NCBI GenBank assembly: GCA_002440065.1
Contig: DJRK01000133.1
Span: 1-7,545 of the forward strand
DNA: 7,545 nucleotides
Direction of reading: 5' to 3'
Source: Atopobium sp. UBA6362
GTDB taxonomy: Bacteria > Actinomycetota > Coriobacteriia > Coriobacteriales > Atopobiaceae
Each line of letters opens with the position of its first letter. The first letter of the stretch is position 1. The notes under the pieces were generated by a model. The model made no database searches and was not told where the DNA came from. It saw only the letters and a program-made list of their open reading frames with translations. The position numbers and the translations under genes are program-made. Below, piece after piece: positions 1 through 5,706 of the stretch.

Positions 1-20
1 CCATATCGCACGCCAGGCGC

Positions 21-44
21 TACACTGGAACCCTGCCCATTCCA
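21..44 (+). promoter_or_regulatory. Possible -10 box and small inverted repeat ahead of the XRE-cupin gene
   Basis: TACACT at 21-26 matches four of six positions of a sigma-70 type -10 box. Its -35 partner would fall at or before the window edge, so it cannot be checked. TGGAA (26-30) and TTCCA (40-44) form an inverted repeat starting at the -10 box, which is where an autoregulating HTH protein could bind. This is inference from position only. Confidence 0.25.
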
Positions 45-59
45 GAAGAAGGACGAAAC

Positions 60-653
60 ATGGCCTCTCGAGATCAGAACAACGAGCCCGATGACTACGC
101 CGCCGCACTCAGCGCGCGCCTCAAGGAGGCTCGCAAGAGGAAGCTTTTGACCATTACGCAGCTTTCGAAGTACACGGGGATGTCGGTCGGGTACCTCTCG
201 AACGTCGAGCGCGGCCTCACGAGCCCCACGGTCTCGAGCCTCCGCTCTATCTGCCGCGAGCTCGGTGTCCAGATGGCTGACATCCTCAGCGTCGCCGCAT
301 CCAGGCGTGACGTGATAAGGTCGGACGAGGCGCGCCTCGAGCTGCGCAGCGAGTTCGGCATGGCCATGAGGACCTTCGATTTCGGGATTGGCTCGGACGT
401 CTTCGAGGTGATTCGCCTCGAGCCCGGCTGCGCGAAGACCGATGCCCCGGCCTTGCATCCATATCCCGAGACCGTTTACGTTACCGAGGGCGAGCTCACG
501 CTTACCGTTGACGGCGATCCGGTCAGGCTCGCGGCGGGCGACGCCGCGTGCGTGAAGGCGAACCACCCGCACACTACAAGGAACGACGGCGAAGAGATGT
601 CCGAGAGCGTCTGGTTCAGGCTGCGCCATTCCTCTGTGACGAATCTTTTATAG
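60..653 (+). CDS. XRE-family transcriptional regulator with C-terminal cupin domain
   Basis: Predicted cytoplasmic DNA-binding regulator of 197 residues, the usual size for the HTH_3 plus cupin_2 family (SutR/PuuR-like). The N-terminal helix-turn-helix covers about residues 17-78. SVGYLSNVERG (42-52) is the typical turn and recognition-helix stretch. The cupin barrel covers about 105-190: motif 1 has H133, E137 and the VTEGEL strand, and motif 2 has G160-D161 and H169/H171. Only one histidine is visible where metal-binding cupins have HxH (H133-P-Y135), so the barrel may bind a small ligand rather than a metal. The ATG at 60 is supported by AAGGA at 49-53, six bases upstream. The gene ends in its own terminator and lies just upstream of a POT-type transporter and an M24 peptidase, so it plausibly controls them. 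Family members often sense a metabolite handled by the neighbouring genes. The effector cannot be read from sequence. Confidence 0.9.
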   Translation: MASRDQNNEPDDYAAALSARLKEARKRKLLTITQLSKYTGMSVGYLSNVERGLTSPTVSSLRSICRELGVQMADILSVAASRRDVIRSDEARLELRSEFGMAMRTFDFGIGSDVFEVIRLEPGCAKTDAPALHPYPETVYVTEGELTLTVDGDPVRLAAGDAACVKANHPHTTRNDGEEMSESVWFRLRHSSVTNLL

Positions 654-676
654 CTGTGTTTTATTGAGTCATGTTG

Positions 677-710
677 AGCCGCGGTCGGCCAAGCCGTCCG
701 GGGCTTTTTT
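677..710 (+). terminator. Rho-independent terminator after the XRE-cupin gene
   Basis: The arms 677-689 and 693-705 pair over 13 positions with two mismatches (681/701 and 685/697) around a three-base loop (CAA). The hairpin runs directly into six T residues (705-710). It lies 24 bases past the regulator stop and should separate regulator transcription from the transporter unit. Confidence 0.85.
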
Positions 711-771
711 CTTGCCGTTCGCGATGGATTTCGTTTCGGTAACGCTTAATTACATGCGCATAAAAGCTATT

Positions 772-799
772 GTGAAACAATCTTCACGTCAGTGAAACA
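772..799. promoter_or_regulatory. Candidate operator: three alternating GTGAA/TTCAC half-sites
   Basis: GTGAA (772-776), TTCAC (783-787) and GTGAA (792-796) make two overlapping inverted repeats with spacers of 6 and 4 bases. The longer word GTGAAACA recurs at 772-779 and 792-799, exactly 20 bases apart, close to two helical turns. The site is in the AT-richer leader between the regulator's terminator and the transporter start, as expected for an operator. The XRE-cupin protein upstream is the obvious candidate binder, but this is inference. No convincing -35/-10 pair could be fixed here; CATAAA at 759-764 is a weak -10 candidate. Confidence 0.4.
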
Positions 800-862
800 G
801 CTCTATGCTGGCAATCGTAAGGGGCATGGAGCCTCTCACCACCAAGGGACGCGGACGCGTCC

Positions 863-878
863 GGGAAGGAGCCTTCCT
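863..878 (+). promoter_or_regulatory. Shine-Dalgarno of the POT transporter, inside a small hairpin
   Basis: GGAAGGAG (864-871) lies seven bases before the ATG at 879 and fixes that start. The same bases are self-complementary: 864-868 (GGAAG) pairs with 873-877 (CTTCC) around the four-base loop GAGC, with a possible G-T pair at 863/878. The hairpin would hide part of the ribosome binding site. A perfect 10-base palindrome, GGACGCGTCC, lies just upstream at 853-862. Confidence 0.5.
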
Positions 879-2402
879 ATGGCAGCAGAAGAGACCGTCG
901 GAGTCGAAGAAAGGAAGAAGGCGCATGAGCTCAGGACCCAAAGCGCGTTTCTCGGCCACCCGAAGGCCATAGGGACGCTCTCGGTCATGCAGCTGTGCAA
1001 CTCCTTCGCCAGCTACGGCATGAGCGCCATCCTCGTCTATTACCTCTACGCCTCGGTGGCCGACGGCGGCATCGGACTTACCCAGACGGAGGCGGCTCAG
1101 CTCGTCTCGCTTTACTCGGCGCTTTCGTTGCTCGCCGGGCTCGTGGGGTCCTTCGTCGTCGACCGTATCCTCGGTGCTCGCGCGGGCCTCAGGTTCTCCC
1201 GCTGCGTCCAGGCGTTAGCGTATGTGCTTCTGGCCATCCCCGGCCTCGGCATCCTGGGATATGCGGCGAGTCAGGTGCTGCTTGTCTTCTCCACCATGCT
1301 CTGCGGCCGCTCGGTCGAGGCCTTGATGGGCAAGATGTATGAGATGGGCGATGAGCGGCGCGACGGCGCGTTCACCATCTCTTACACCATCGCGAACGTG
1401 GGCGCCGCCGTCCCCGCCATCGTCGGCGCGGTCTCCGTGGCCTTTGGTTACCACGCGGCGTTCGCCGTCGGAGCCGTGGCCGCCGTCGTCGGGGCGGCCA
1501 TCTACCTCGCGACCGAGAAGTCCTTCTTCGGTCCCATAGGCGTTTCCCCCGAAGACCCGCTCCCGGCAGCTGCCCAGAAGAAGGCGCTTGCCGCGATCTT
1601 CGCCTGCGTCGTCGTCTTTGTCGCGGCTATGGCCGGCCTCTTCGCAGGCTCGGTCATCACCATCAAGCAGTTCGCCAGCACGATGAGCACGGCAGCCATC
1701 TTTATCCCCATCGTCTACCTCGCCTACATCATCAAGAGCAAGAAGACCTCCCCCGAGGAGTCGCGCCGCGTGATGGCCCTCATCCCGCTGTATGTGTGCA
1801 ACTGCCTTGCCATGCTCGTGTGGACCCAGTCGACCTCGGTCCTTGCTATCTACTGCGAGACGAGCGTCGACCTGAACCTGTTTGGCGTGGAGATCAGCCC
1901 AGCGACCTTCCAGACCGTACCGGCCGTCTTGGGCATGGTCTTTGGCGTCGCGGCTTCCGCGATCTGGGGCAAGCTCGGCGATCGCCAGCCCTCTAACCCC
2001 ATGAAAATCGGCGCCGGCACCTGCCTGTGGGGCCTCGGCCCGGTCTTCATGTGCCTGCCGTTCCTTCTTTTCCCGGCTGGCGTCAAGGTGAGCCCCCTCT
2101 GGATCGTTTTCTTCTACGTCATCATCATCGCGGGCGAGGCCATGACGAGCCCTACGGGATACTCGGCCGCCTCCATCGTCGCCCCGGCGGCCTTCTCGAC
2201 CCAGATGGTCACGGTCTGGAGCCTTTCGCAGTCTACCGGCGCCGGCCTCTCGACGCTCGTCTCCCAGTTCTACGTCGAGGGGTCTGAGGTCCCGTATTTC
2301 CTGGCAATGGGGCTTGTCACCGTTGCTTGCGGTCTCCTCGTCGCCTTCATGGCAAAGAAACTCAACCATCAGATGGGCATGGGCGTCTCGTCTGCCCACT
2401 AA
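879..2402 (+). CDS. POT/PTR-family MFS transporter (peptide-type), divergent
   Basis: Integral membrane carrier of 507 residues, the usual POT length, with many hydrophobic segments. POT landmarks in order: FLGHPKAIGTL (24-34) before TM1; SYGMSAILVYYLY (45-57); DRILGARAGLRF (95-106), the loop 2-3 motif; GKMYEMGDERRDGAF followed by SYTIANVGA (151-176); FGVEISPATFQ (335-345); GKLGDRQPSNPMKIG (364-378); SPLWIVFFYVIIIAGE (405-420) followed by SPTGYS. Known POT carriers import di- and tripeptides with protons. By eye, the TM1 ExxER motif is replaced by QLCNS (38-42), and the TM4 lysine and TM7 glutamate positions hold G143 and T316; only the TM10 glutamate (E420) remains. Substrate and coupling are therefore uncertain. 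The reading frame extends back to a GTG at 792, but that extension has no ribosome site, is not POT-like and runs through the operator, so ATG 879 is chosen. The next gene is an M24 peptidase 85 bases downstream with no terminator between them, so the two are probably cotranscribed. Confidence 0.85.
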   Translation: MAAEETVGVEERKKAHELRTQSAFLGHPKAIGTLSVMQLCNSFASYGMSAILVYYLYASVADGGIGLTQTEAAQLVSLYSALSLLAGLVGSFVVDRILGARAGLRFSRCVQALAYVLLAIPGLGILGYAASQVLLVFSTMLCGRSVEALMGKMYEMGDERRDGAFTISYTIANVGAAVPAIVGAVSVAFGYHAAFAVGAVAAVVGAAIYLATEKSFFGPIGVSPEDPLPAAAQKKALAAIFACVVVFVAAMAGLFAGSVITIKQFASTMSTAAIFIPIVYLAYIIKSKKTSPEESRRVMALIPLYVCNCLAMLVWTQSTSVLAIYCETSVDLNLFGVEISPATFQTVPAVLGMVFGVAASAIWGKLGDRQPSNPMKIGAGTCLWGLGPVFMCLPFLLFPAGVKVSPLWIVFFYVIIIAGEAMTSPTGYSAASIVAPAAFSTQMVTVWSLSQSTGAGLSTLVSQFYVEGSEVPYFLAMGLVTVACGLLVAFMAKKLNHQMGMGVSSAH

Positions 2403-2431
2403 CGGCAAAGAAGCGCTCGCAAGTTCAACGT

Positions 2432-2445
2432 CCAGCAACGGCTGG
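2432..2445 (+). other. Short hairpin between transporter and M24 peptidase genes
   Basis: CCAGC (2432-2436) and GCTGG (2441-2445) pair perfectly around AACG. Imperfect pairing can extend the stem outwards. There is no T-tract, so it is not an intrinsic terminator. The octamer GCGCTCGC occurs on both sides, at 2413-2420 and 2453-2460. The hairpin could be an mRNA processing or stability element in a two-gene transcript, or chance in GC-rich DNA. Confidence 0.3.
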
Positions 2446-2487
2446 TTGTCCCGCGCTCGCGCCCCACGGTCAAACAAAGGAGAAATC

Positions 2488-3582
2488 ATGTCCGATCGTC
2501 TTTCCAAGCTCAAAGAGAGCCTCAAGCCCGACGGGATCGAGGCGTACGTTGTCACGAAGGGCTCTGACATCAAGTATTTAACCGGTTTCACGGGGGAGTA
2601 CGGGACGTCGGTGCTCGTCGTCACCGGTTCCGAGTGCCACTTCGTGACCGATGGCCGCTTTGAGAGCCAAGCTCAGACCGAGGTTGGCGGCGTCGCCAAG
2701 GTCCACGTGTACATGAAGTGGGGCACGCGCGCGGCGAACTACTACACCTGCGCCGGCGATATCCTCCACGAGCTCGGCGTGAGCGAGGCCGGATACGTCG
2801 CTTCCGACATCACGATGGCGGATTACTCCGACCTCTCCGAGCATGCCGAGGGCGTGAAGCTCGTGACCGTCGCGGATCATGTGGCGCCGCTTCGCATGAT
2901 CAAGGACGAGGAGGAACTCGCCCTCATCCGACGCGCCTGCCAGATCAGCATGCGCAGCTTCTACGGCTTGCTCGACGCAATCAAGCCCGGCGTGACCGAG
3001 ATAGACGTCGCCAACGAGCTCGAGTACCAGTTCCGCTCCCGCGGGGGCCAGGGCTTCTGCTTCGAGACGATCGTGGCCTCCGGTCCCGACAACGGCGCCT
3101 TCCCCCATGCCACCGCCTCTACGCGTAAGCTCGAGTACGGCGACTTCGTCACCATCGATTTCGGAACCTATTACGGCGACTACTGTTCCGATATCACGCG
3201 CACGGTCCTCATCGGCAAGGCCAAGGAGCCGGAGCTCCTCAAGGTCTGGAGTATCGTCGAGGAGGCCAAGGAGCTTGGCGCCTCCATGCTCAAGCCCGGC
3301 GTGACCTACGCCGAGGTCTCCAATGCTGTGCACAAGTACGTCGAGGACCACGGCTACAAGATTCCCCACGGCGTGGGCCACAACTTCGGCCTCGATATCC
3401 ATGAGGCGCCTTTTATGTGCCCGCTCAACGACACCCCTGAGCAGCCCGGCATGGTCCACACAATGGAGCCGGGCATCTATCTGCCGGGCGTCGGCGGCGT
3501 TCGCCAGGAGGACGATTACCTCATCACCGAGTCCGGCGCTGAGCGCTTGACCTACATCACCGATCATCTCATCGAGCTGTAG
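2488..3582 (+). CDS. M24-family metallopeptidase (aminopeptidase P / Xaa-Pro dipeptidase type)
   Basis: Cytoplasmic two-metal peptidase of 364 residues, expected to cleave peptides at Xaa-Pro bonds. Residues 1-130 form the creatinase/prolidase N-terminal domain (for example YLTGFTGEYGTSVLVV and FVTDGRF). Residues 140-364 form the pita-bread catalytic domain. All five expected metal ligands are visible: D224 (IDFG), D235 (SDITRT), H298 (GVGHNFG), E327 (TMEPGIY) and E341 (RQEDDY). H207 (PHA) and H305 (IHE) fit the substrate-side histidines. Length and motifs resemble the Firmicutes YqhT-like proteins; sequence alone does not separate aminopeptidase from dipeptidase activity. The frame is open further upstream, overlapping the transporter, but AAAGGAG (2476-2482) five bases before ATG 2488 and the domain start fix this start. 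It follows the POT-type carrier, so it probably degrades imported proline-containing peptides. Confidence 0.93.
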   Translation: MSDRLSKLKESLKPDGIEAYVVTKGSDIKYLTGFTGEYGTSVLVVTGSECHFVTDGRFESQAQTEVGGVAKVHVYMKWGTRAANYYTCAGDILHELGVSEAGYVASDITMADYSDLSEHAEGVKLVTVADHVAPLRMIKDEEELALIRRACQISMRSFYGLLDAIKPGVTEIDVANELEYQFRSRGGQGFCFETIVASGPDNGAFPHATASTRKLEYGDFVTIDFGTYYGDYCSDITRTVLIGKAKEPELLKVWSIVEEAKELGASMLKPGVTYAEVSNAVHKYVEDHGYKIPHGVGHNFGLDIHEAPFMCPLNDTPEQPGMVHTMEPGIYLPGVGGVRQEDDYLITESGAERLTYITDHLIEL

Positions 3583-3598
3583 CCCTGCCCCCTCCGAG

Positions 3599-3632
3599 GC
3601 CGCCGCGGCGCTTGCGCCCCGGCGGCTTTTTT
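3599..3632 (+). terminator. Rho-independent terminator after the M24 peptidase gene
   Basis: A very GC-rich stem pairs 3599-3610 with 3615-3626 in 11 of 12 positions around the loop CTTG. It is followed at once by six T residues (3627-3632). It begins 17 bases after the stop codon and should end the transporter-peptidase transcript, so the M32 gene downstream probably has its own promoter. Confidence 0.9.
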
Positions 3633-3648
3633 CCTAACCGACGTATGC

Positions 3649-3685
3649 CCCCCTGCTCTATAGAGGATCAGGTGAGCTTAGGGGG
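3649..3685 (+). promoter_or_regulatory. Possible promoter/operator region of the M32 gene
   Basis: The 75-base gap between the terminator and the M32 start contains a perfect palindrome, CTCTATAGAG (3656-3665). It includes TATAGA (3659-3664), which matches four of six -10 positions. Outer arms CCCCCT (3649-3654) and AGGGGG (3680-3685) can also pair. No good -35 is visible. The M32 ATG has no clear Shine-Dalgarno at normal spacing, since the G-run is about 21 bases away. Confidence 0.25.
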
Positions 3686-3706
3686 CGTGACGCGAAAGCG
3701 AGAACC

Positions 3707-5212
3707 ATGGAAACAACCGATGCGTTTGCGGCGGCGCGAGACATTGTCAAGCGCCTGAGGTACCTCGAGTATCTCGACAACGTGCTTTATTACGACCGCT
3801 GGGCGGGCGGAAGCCCGTCGGGCGGATTCGCATATGGCTCTGAGGTCAACGGCTTCGTCGTAAGGCAAAGAAGCGAGCTTCTTTGCTCGAAAACCACGAA
3901 GTCCGTTGTGGAGGAACTCCGCGGGGTCTCGGAGGGCGAGGCGAGCAAAGAAGACCTTTGCGTCGCCCGTTGGCTCCAGGCTCGATACGACGAGGCGACC
4001 AAGGTTCCCTCCCAGCTCCTGGAGGAGCTTTCTTCGGCGAACGCACAGGGTCAGAGGGAGTGGGCTGAATGTCTCGAGCGCAAAGACTTCAAGGCCTTCT
4101 TGCCGACGCTGGAGCGCCAGTTCGACGTTCAGCGCAGGATCGCCCTTTCCATCGACCCGGATGCGCGGGTGTACGACACGATCATGGCGCGCTGCGACCC
4201 GAGCTATACCTGCGATGAAGTCGACGCCCTATTTGAGGCCGTCAAGGACGAGGTGCTCCGCTTGCTCCCGGGCGCTTTGGACGCGTTCTCGGATACCGAC
4301 GCGTTGGGCCTCGCCCCCATCGAGGAGGTCGTCTCCGAAGACGAGGCAGATGCCCTCGTCTCCCTCGTCTGCGAGTCGCTTGGGGCCGACCCCGCGCAGA
4401 CGACGCGTTGGCGCATCCATCACCCCGTTACCGTGTGCGTGGGCCCCAGGGACGGAAGGCCCTCCACGTATCCTTGGGGCGATGCCGGCCTGTTCCAGTC
4501 TATGCGCGCCATGGCCCACGAGACGGGCCACTCCATGTACGGTTGCGGCAGCTCCCAGCGCGTCGTCGACCTTGGACTTTGGGGCGGTATCGAGGGCTTC
4601 ATGCACGAGAGCCAGTCGCGTTTCTATGAGAACCACGTCTTCCGCAGCGAGGAGTTCTGGGAAGGCTTCTTGCCCAAGGCCCAGAAGCTCTGCCCCAAGC
4701 TCGCCGGCCTCGAACCCCAGGCGGTATGCAAGATGCTGAACAAGCCCAAGCCGGGCCCCAGCAGACTCTCGGCCGACGAGCTCACGTACCCCCTCCACAT
4801 CATCGTCCGCCACGAGATTGAGCGCGACTACTTCGACGGCAGACTCGCTCTGGCGGACATCGAGGAGGCTTGGAACGCCAAGTACAAGGAGTACCTCGGC
4901 TGCGCTCCCGAAGATGCGTCGCAGGGAGTCCTCAGCGATGTGCACTGGGCGAGCGGCTGCGTCGGGTATTTCTTCAGCTACGCGCTCGGCGACCTTTATG
5001 CCGCGCAATTCGAGCATGCCCTGCGCCTAGACGCCCCCGATGCCTTCGCGCGCTTGTCGCAGGGGGATTCCTCTGAGATCAAGGGATGGCTTTCGGGCCA
5101 TGTCTGGGCATCTGGGCAGTCGCTCTCCGCGCCCTCGACGTTGAGAAGGGCGACGGGCGAGGACCTCGACGCCCGTTATTACTGCGAGTACTTGGCGCGC
5201 AGGTACGAGTAG
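3707..5212 (+). CDS. M32-family (Taq-type) zinc carboxypeptidase
   Basis: Cytoplasmic metallocarboxypeptidase of 501 residues, the normal family length, removing C-terminal residues from peptides. The zinc site is HETGH (H271, E272, H275), with the third ligand E301 in HESQSR (300-305), the family hallmark; ENHVFRSEEFWE follows as usual. The C-terminal family block is clear: SADELTYPLHIIVRHEIE (355-372), AWNAKYKEYLG (388-398), GVLSDVHW (407-414) and GYFFSYALGDLYAAQ (420-434). The family's DxRxTTR-like stretch before the zinc site reads RDGRPSTYPWGD (248-259), a visible divergence near the substrate pocket. ATG 3707 is the only in-frame start near the expected N-terminus, because the family helix leading to YLDNVLYYDRWAGG begins right after it. 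It lacks an obvious ribosome site. With the POT carrier and the M24 peptidase it forms a peptide-utilisation neighbourhood. Confidence 0.92.
   Translation: METTDAFAAARDIVKRLRYLEYLDNVLYYDRWAGGSPSGGFAYGSEVNGFVVRQRSELLCSKTTKSVVEELRGVSEGEASKEDLCVARWLQARYDEATKVPSQLLEELSSANAQGQREWAECLERKDFKAFLPTLERQFDVQRRIALSIDPDARVYDTIMARCDPSYTCDEVDALFEAVKDEVLRLLPGALDAFSDTDALGLAPIEEVVSEDEADALVSLVCESLGADPAQTTRWRIHHPVTVCVGPRDGRPSTYPWGDAGLFQSMRAMAHETGHSMYGCGSSQRVVDLGLWGGIEGFMHESQSRFYENHVFRSEEFWEGFLPKAQKLCPKLAGLEPQAVCKMLNKPKPGPSRLSADELTYPLHIIVRHEIERDYFDGRLALADIEEAWNAKYKEYLGCAPEDASQGVLSDVHWASGCVGYFFSYALGDLYAAQFEHALRLDAPDAFARLSQGDSSEIKGWLSGHVWASGQSLSAPSTLRRATGEDLDARYYCEYLARRYE
3865..3886 (+). repeat. Perfect 10-bp inverted repeat inside the M32 coding sequence
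   Basis: GCAAAGAAGC (3865-3874) and GCTTCTTTGC (3877-3886) are exact reverse complements separated by two bases, at codons 53-60 of the M32 gene. The local codons (AGG CAA AGA AGC) are unusual for this GC-rich gene. The word GGCAAAGAAGCG also occurs just after the transporter stop (2404-2415), and GCAAAGAAG recurs at 3945-3953. Confidence 0.6.
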
Positions 5213-5235
5213 CTCTGTGCGCCATAAGGTTTCCT

Positions 5236-5267
5236 GGTAGCCCCGTCAGCGTCTCGGCGGGGCTACC
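5236..5267. terminator. Hairpin between convergent M32 gene and LacI-family remnant
   Basis: GGTAGCCCCG (5236-5245) and CGGGGCTACC (5258-5267) pair perfectly over 10 bp with a 12-base loop. There is no proper T-tract on either strand (CCTTT follows on the + strand), so it is weak as an intrinsic terminator. Its place between the M32 stop and the stop of the LacI-family remnant on the other strand suggests a bidirectional terminator of the ancestral convergent gene pair. Confidence 0.5.
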
Positions 5268-5461
5268 GAGGTCCTTTGCGCCAAAGTTCCCGGGATGCGG
5301 ATTGCGCCCGCTCCCCGGGCTTCCCTTTTGCCTGCCGCGTACTCGAACGCGGCTGCGCCCCGCTTATGCGCATCGAACTTGACTGTGGTGAGGCGAGCGT
5401 GGGGGATATAGGCCGCAAGCGAGTCGTCGACGCCGACGACGCTGACGTCGTCTGGTACGCG
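5246..5461 (-). pseudogene. LacI/GalR-family regulator, C-terminal remnant only
   Basis: Read on the - strand, this is an open stretch of 71 codons plus stop. It begins RVPDDVSVVGVDDSLAAY, continues with a LTTVKFD stretch, and ends in IPGTL followed by SVAPPRR. This is the hallmark C-terminal segment of LacI-family sugar-responsive repressors (VPDDVSVVGxDD, then LTTV, then a terminal LPxxLxxRxSxxPP). The DNA-binding domain and most of the ligand domain, about 260 residues, are absent. Beyond position 5461 the same frame reads antisense to galactokinase and shows no LacI similarity. It is not a working gene. Divergent placement next to galK/galT pieces suggests the ancestral local gal repressor. 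Confidence 0.8.
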
Positions 5462-5466
5462 TATCC

Positions 5467-5706
5467 ACCGACCATGAGGGCGGCCGCGTCATCGCTGCGG
5501 CTCTCGACGTCTCTATCGACGGATTGGCCTGCGCAAACGCCTGGGTTTCGTTCGCATGGCGTCTGAAGATGGGCGCTGGAACGCGCTCACCGCATGCGAT
5601 ATGGATATGTTTCTTGCGCTTACCCGCGAGAGCGGGGCGAGCTCCGTGATGTGTCTGCAGAACGCGACCGCTTCCTGGGGGCGCGAGCGGCCGGCGATGT
5701 GCGCAT
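5467..5706 (+). pseudogene. galK: Galactokinase remnant (N- and C-terminal pieces, internal deletion)
   Basis: Galactokinase phosphorylates galactose to galactose-1-phosphate. Two pieces remain. From 5467 the reading TDHEGG then GGRVIAAALDVSIDGLA matches the conserved N-terminal (N)HTDHxxGxVxAxAxxxxI segment of the Firmicutes/actinobacterial type; the first histidine and everything before it are gone. Near 5538-5545 the frame changes and continues GFVRMASEDGRW, a typical next strand. It then jumps directly to CDMDMFLALTRESGASS plus VMCLQN, which matches the C-terminal region (D-x-D-x-FL-x-L-x-RESG-x-S-x-x-x-LQN). Some 200-300 residues, including the ATP-binding motif, are missing, and the final GGGF segment is lost as it runs into galT. 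A normal enzyme has roughly 390-430 residues. Assignment is from motif memory, without an alignment. Confidence 0.75.

Noticed and set aside
792..878. N-terminal extension of the transporter from GTG 792
   Set aside because: It has no ribosome site, its sequence is not POT-like, it overlaps the operator candidate, and a strong Shine-Dalgarno precedes ATG 879.
2314..2487. Long upstream extension of the M24 peptidase frame
   Set aside because: It overlaps the transporter, has no family similarity, and AAAGGAG sits right before ATG 2488.
1215..2624. Long - strand frame opposite the transporter
   Set aside because: Its composition is low-complexity (D, R, G, A, H rich), typical of the antisense of a GC-rich gene, and the + strand carries clear POT motifs.
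2578..3567. Long - strand frame opposite the M24 peptidase
   Set aside because: It is the antisense shadow of a gene with all five metal ligands.
3906..4739. Alternative + frame inside the M32 gene
   Set aside because: It is a Ser/Arg/Pro-rich out-of-frame reading with no recognisable domain; the M32 frame holds HETGH and HESQSR.
4229..5017. Long - strand frame opposite the M32 gene
   Set aside because: It is an antisense shadow, without motifs or ribosome site.
5276..5566. Apparent 96-residue + strand gene after M32
   Set aside because: Its first two thirds are antisense to the LacI-family remnant and the rest is out of frame with galK motifs.
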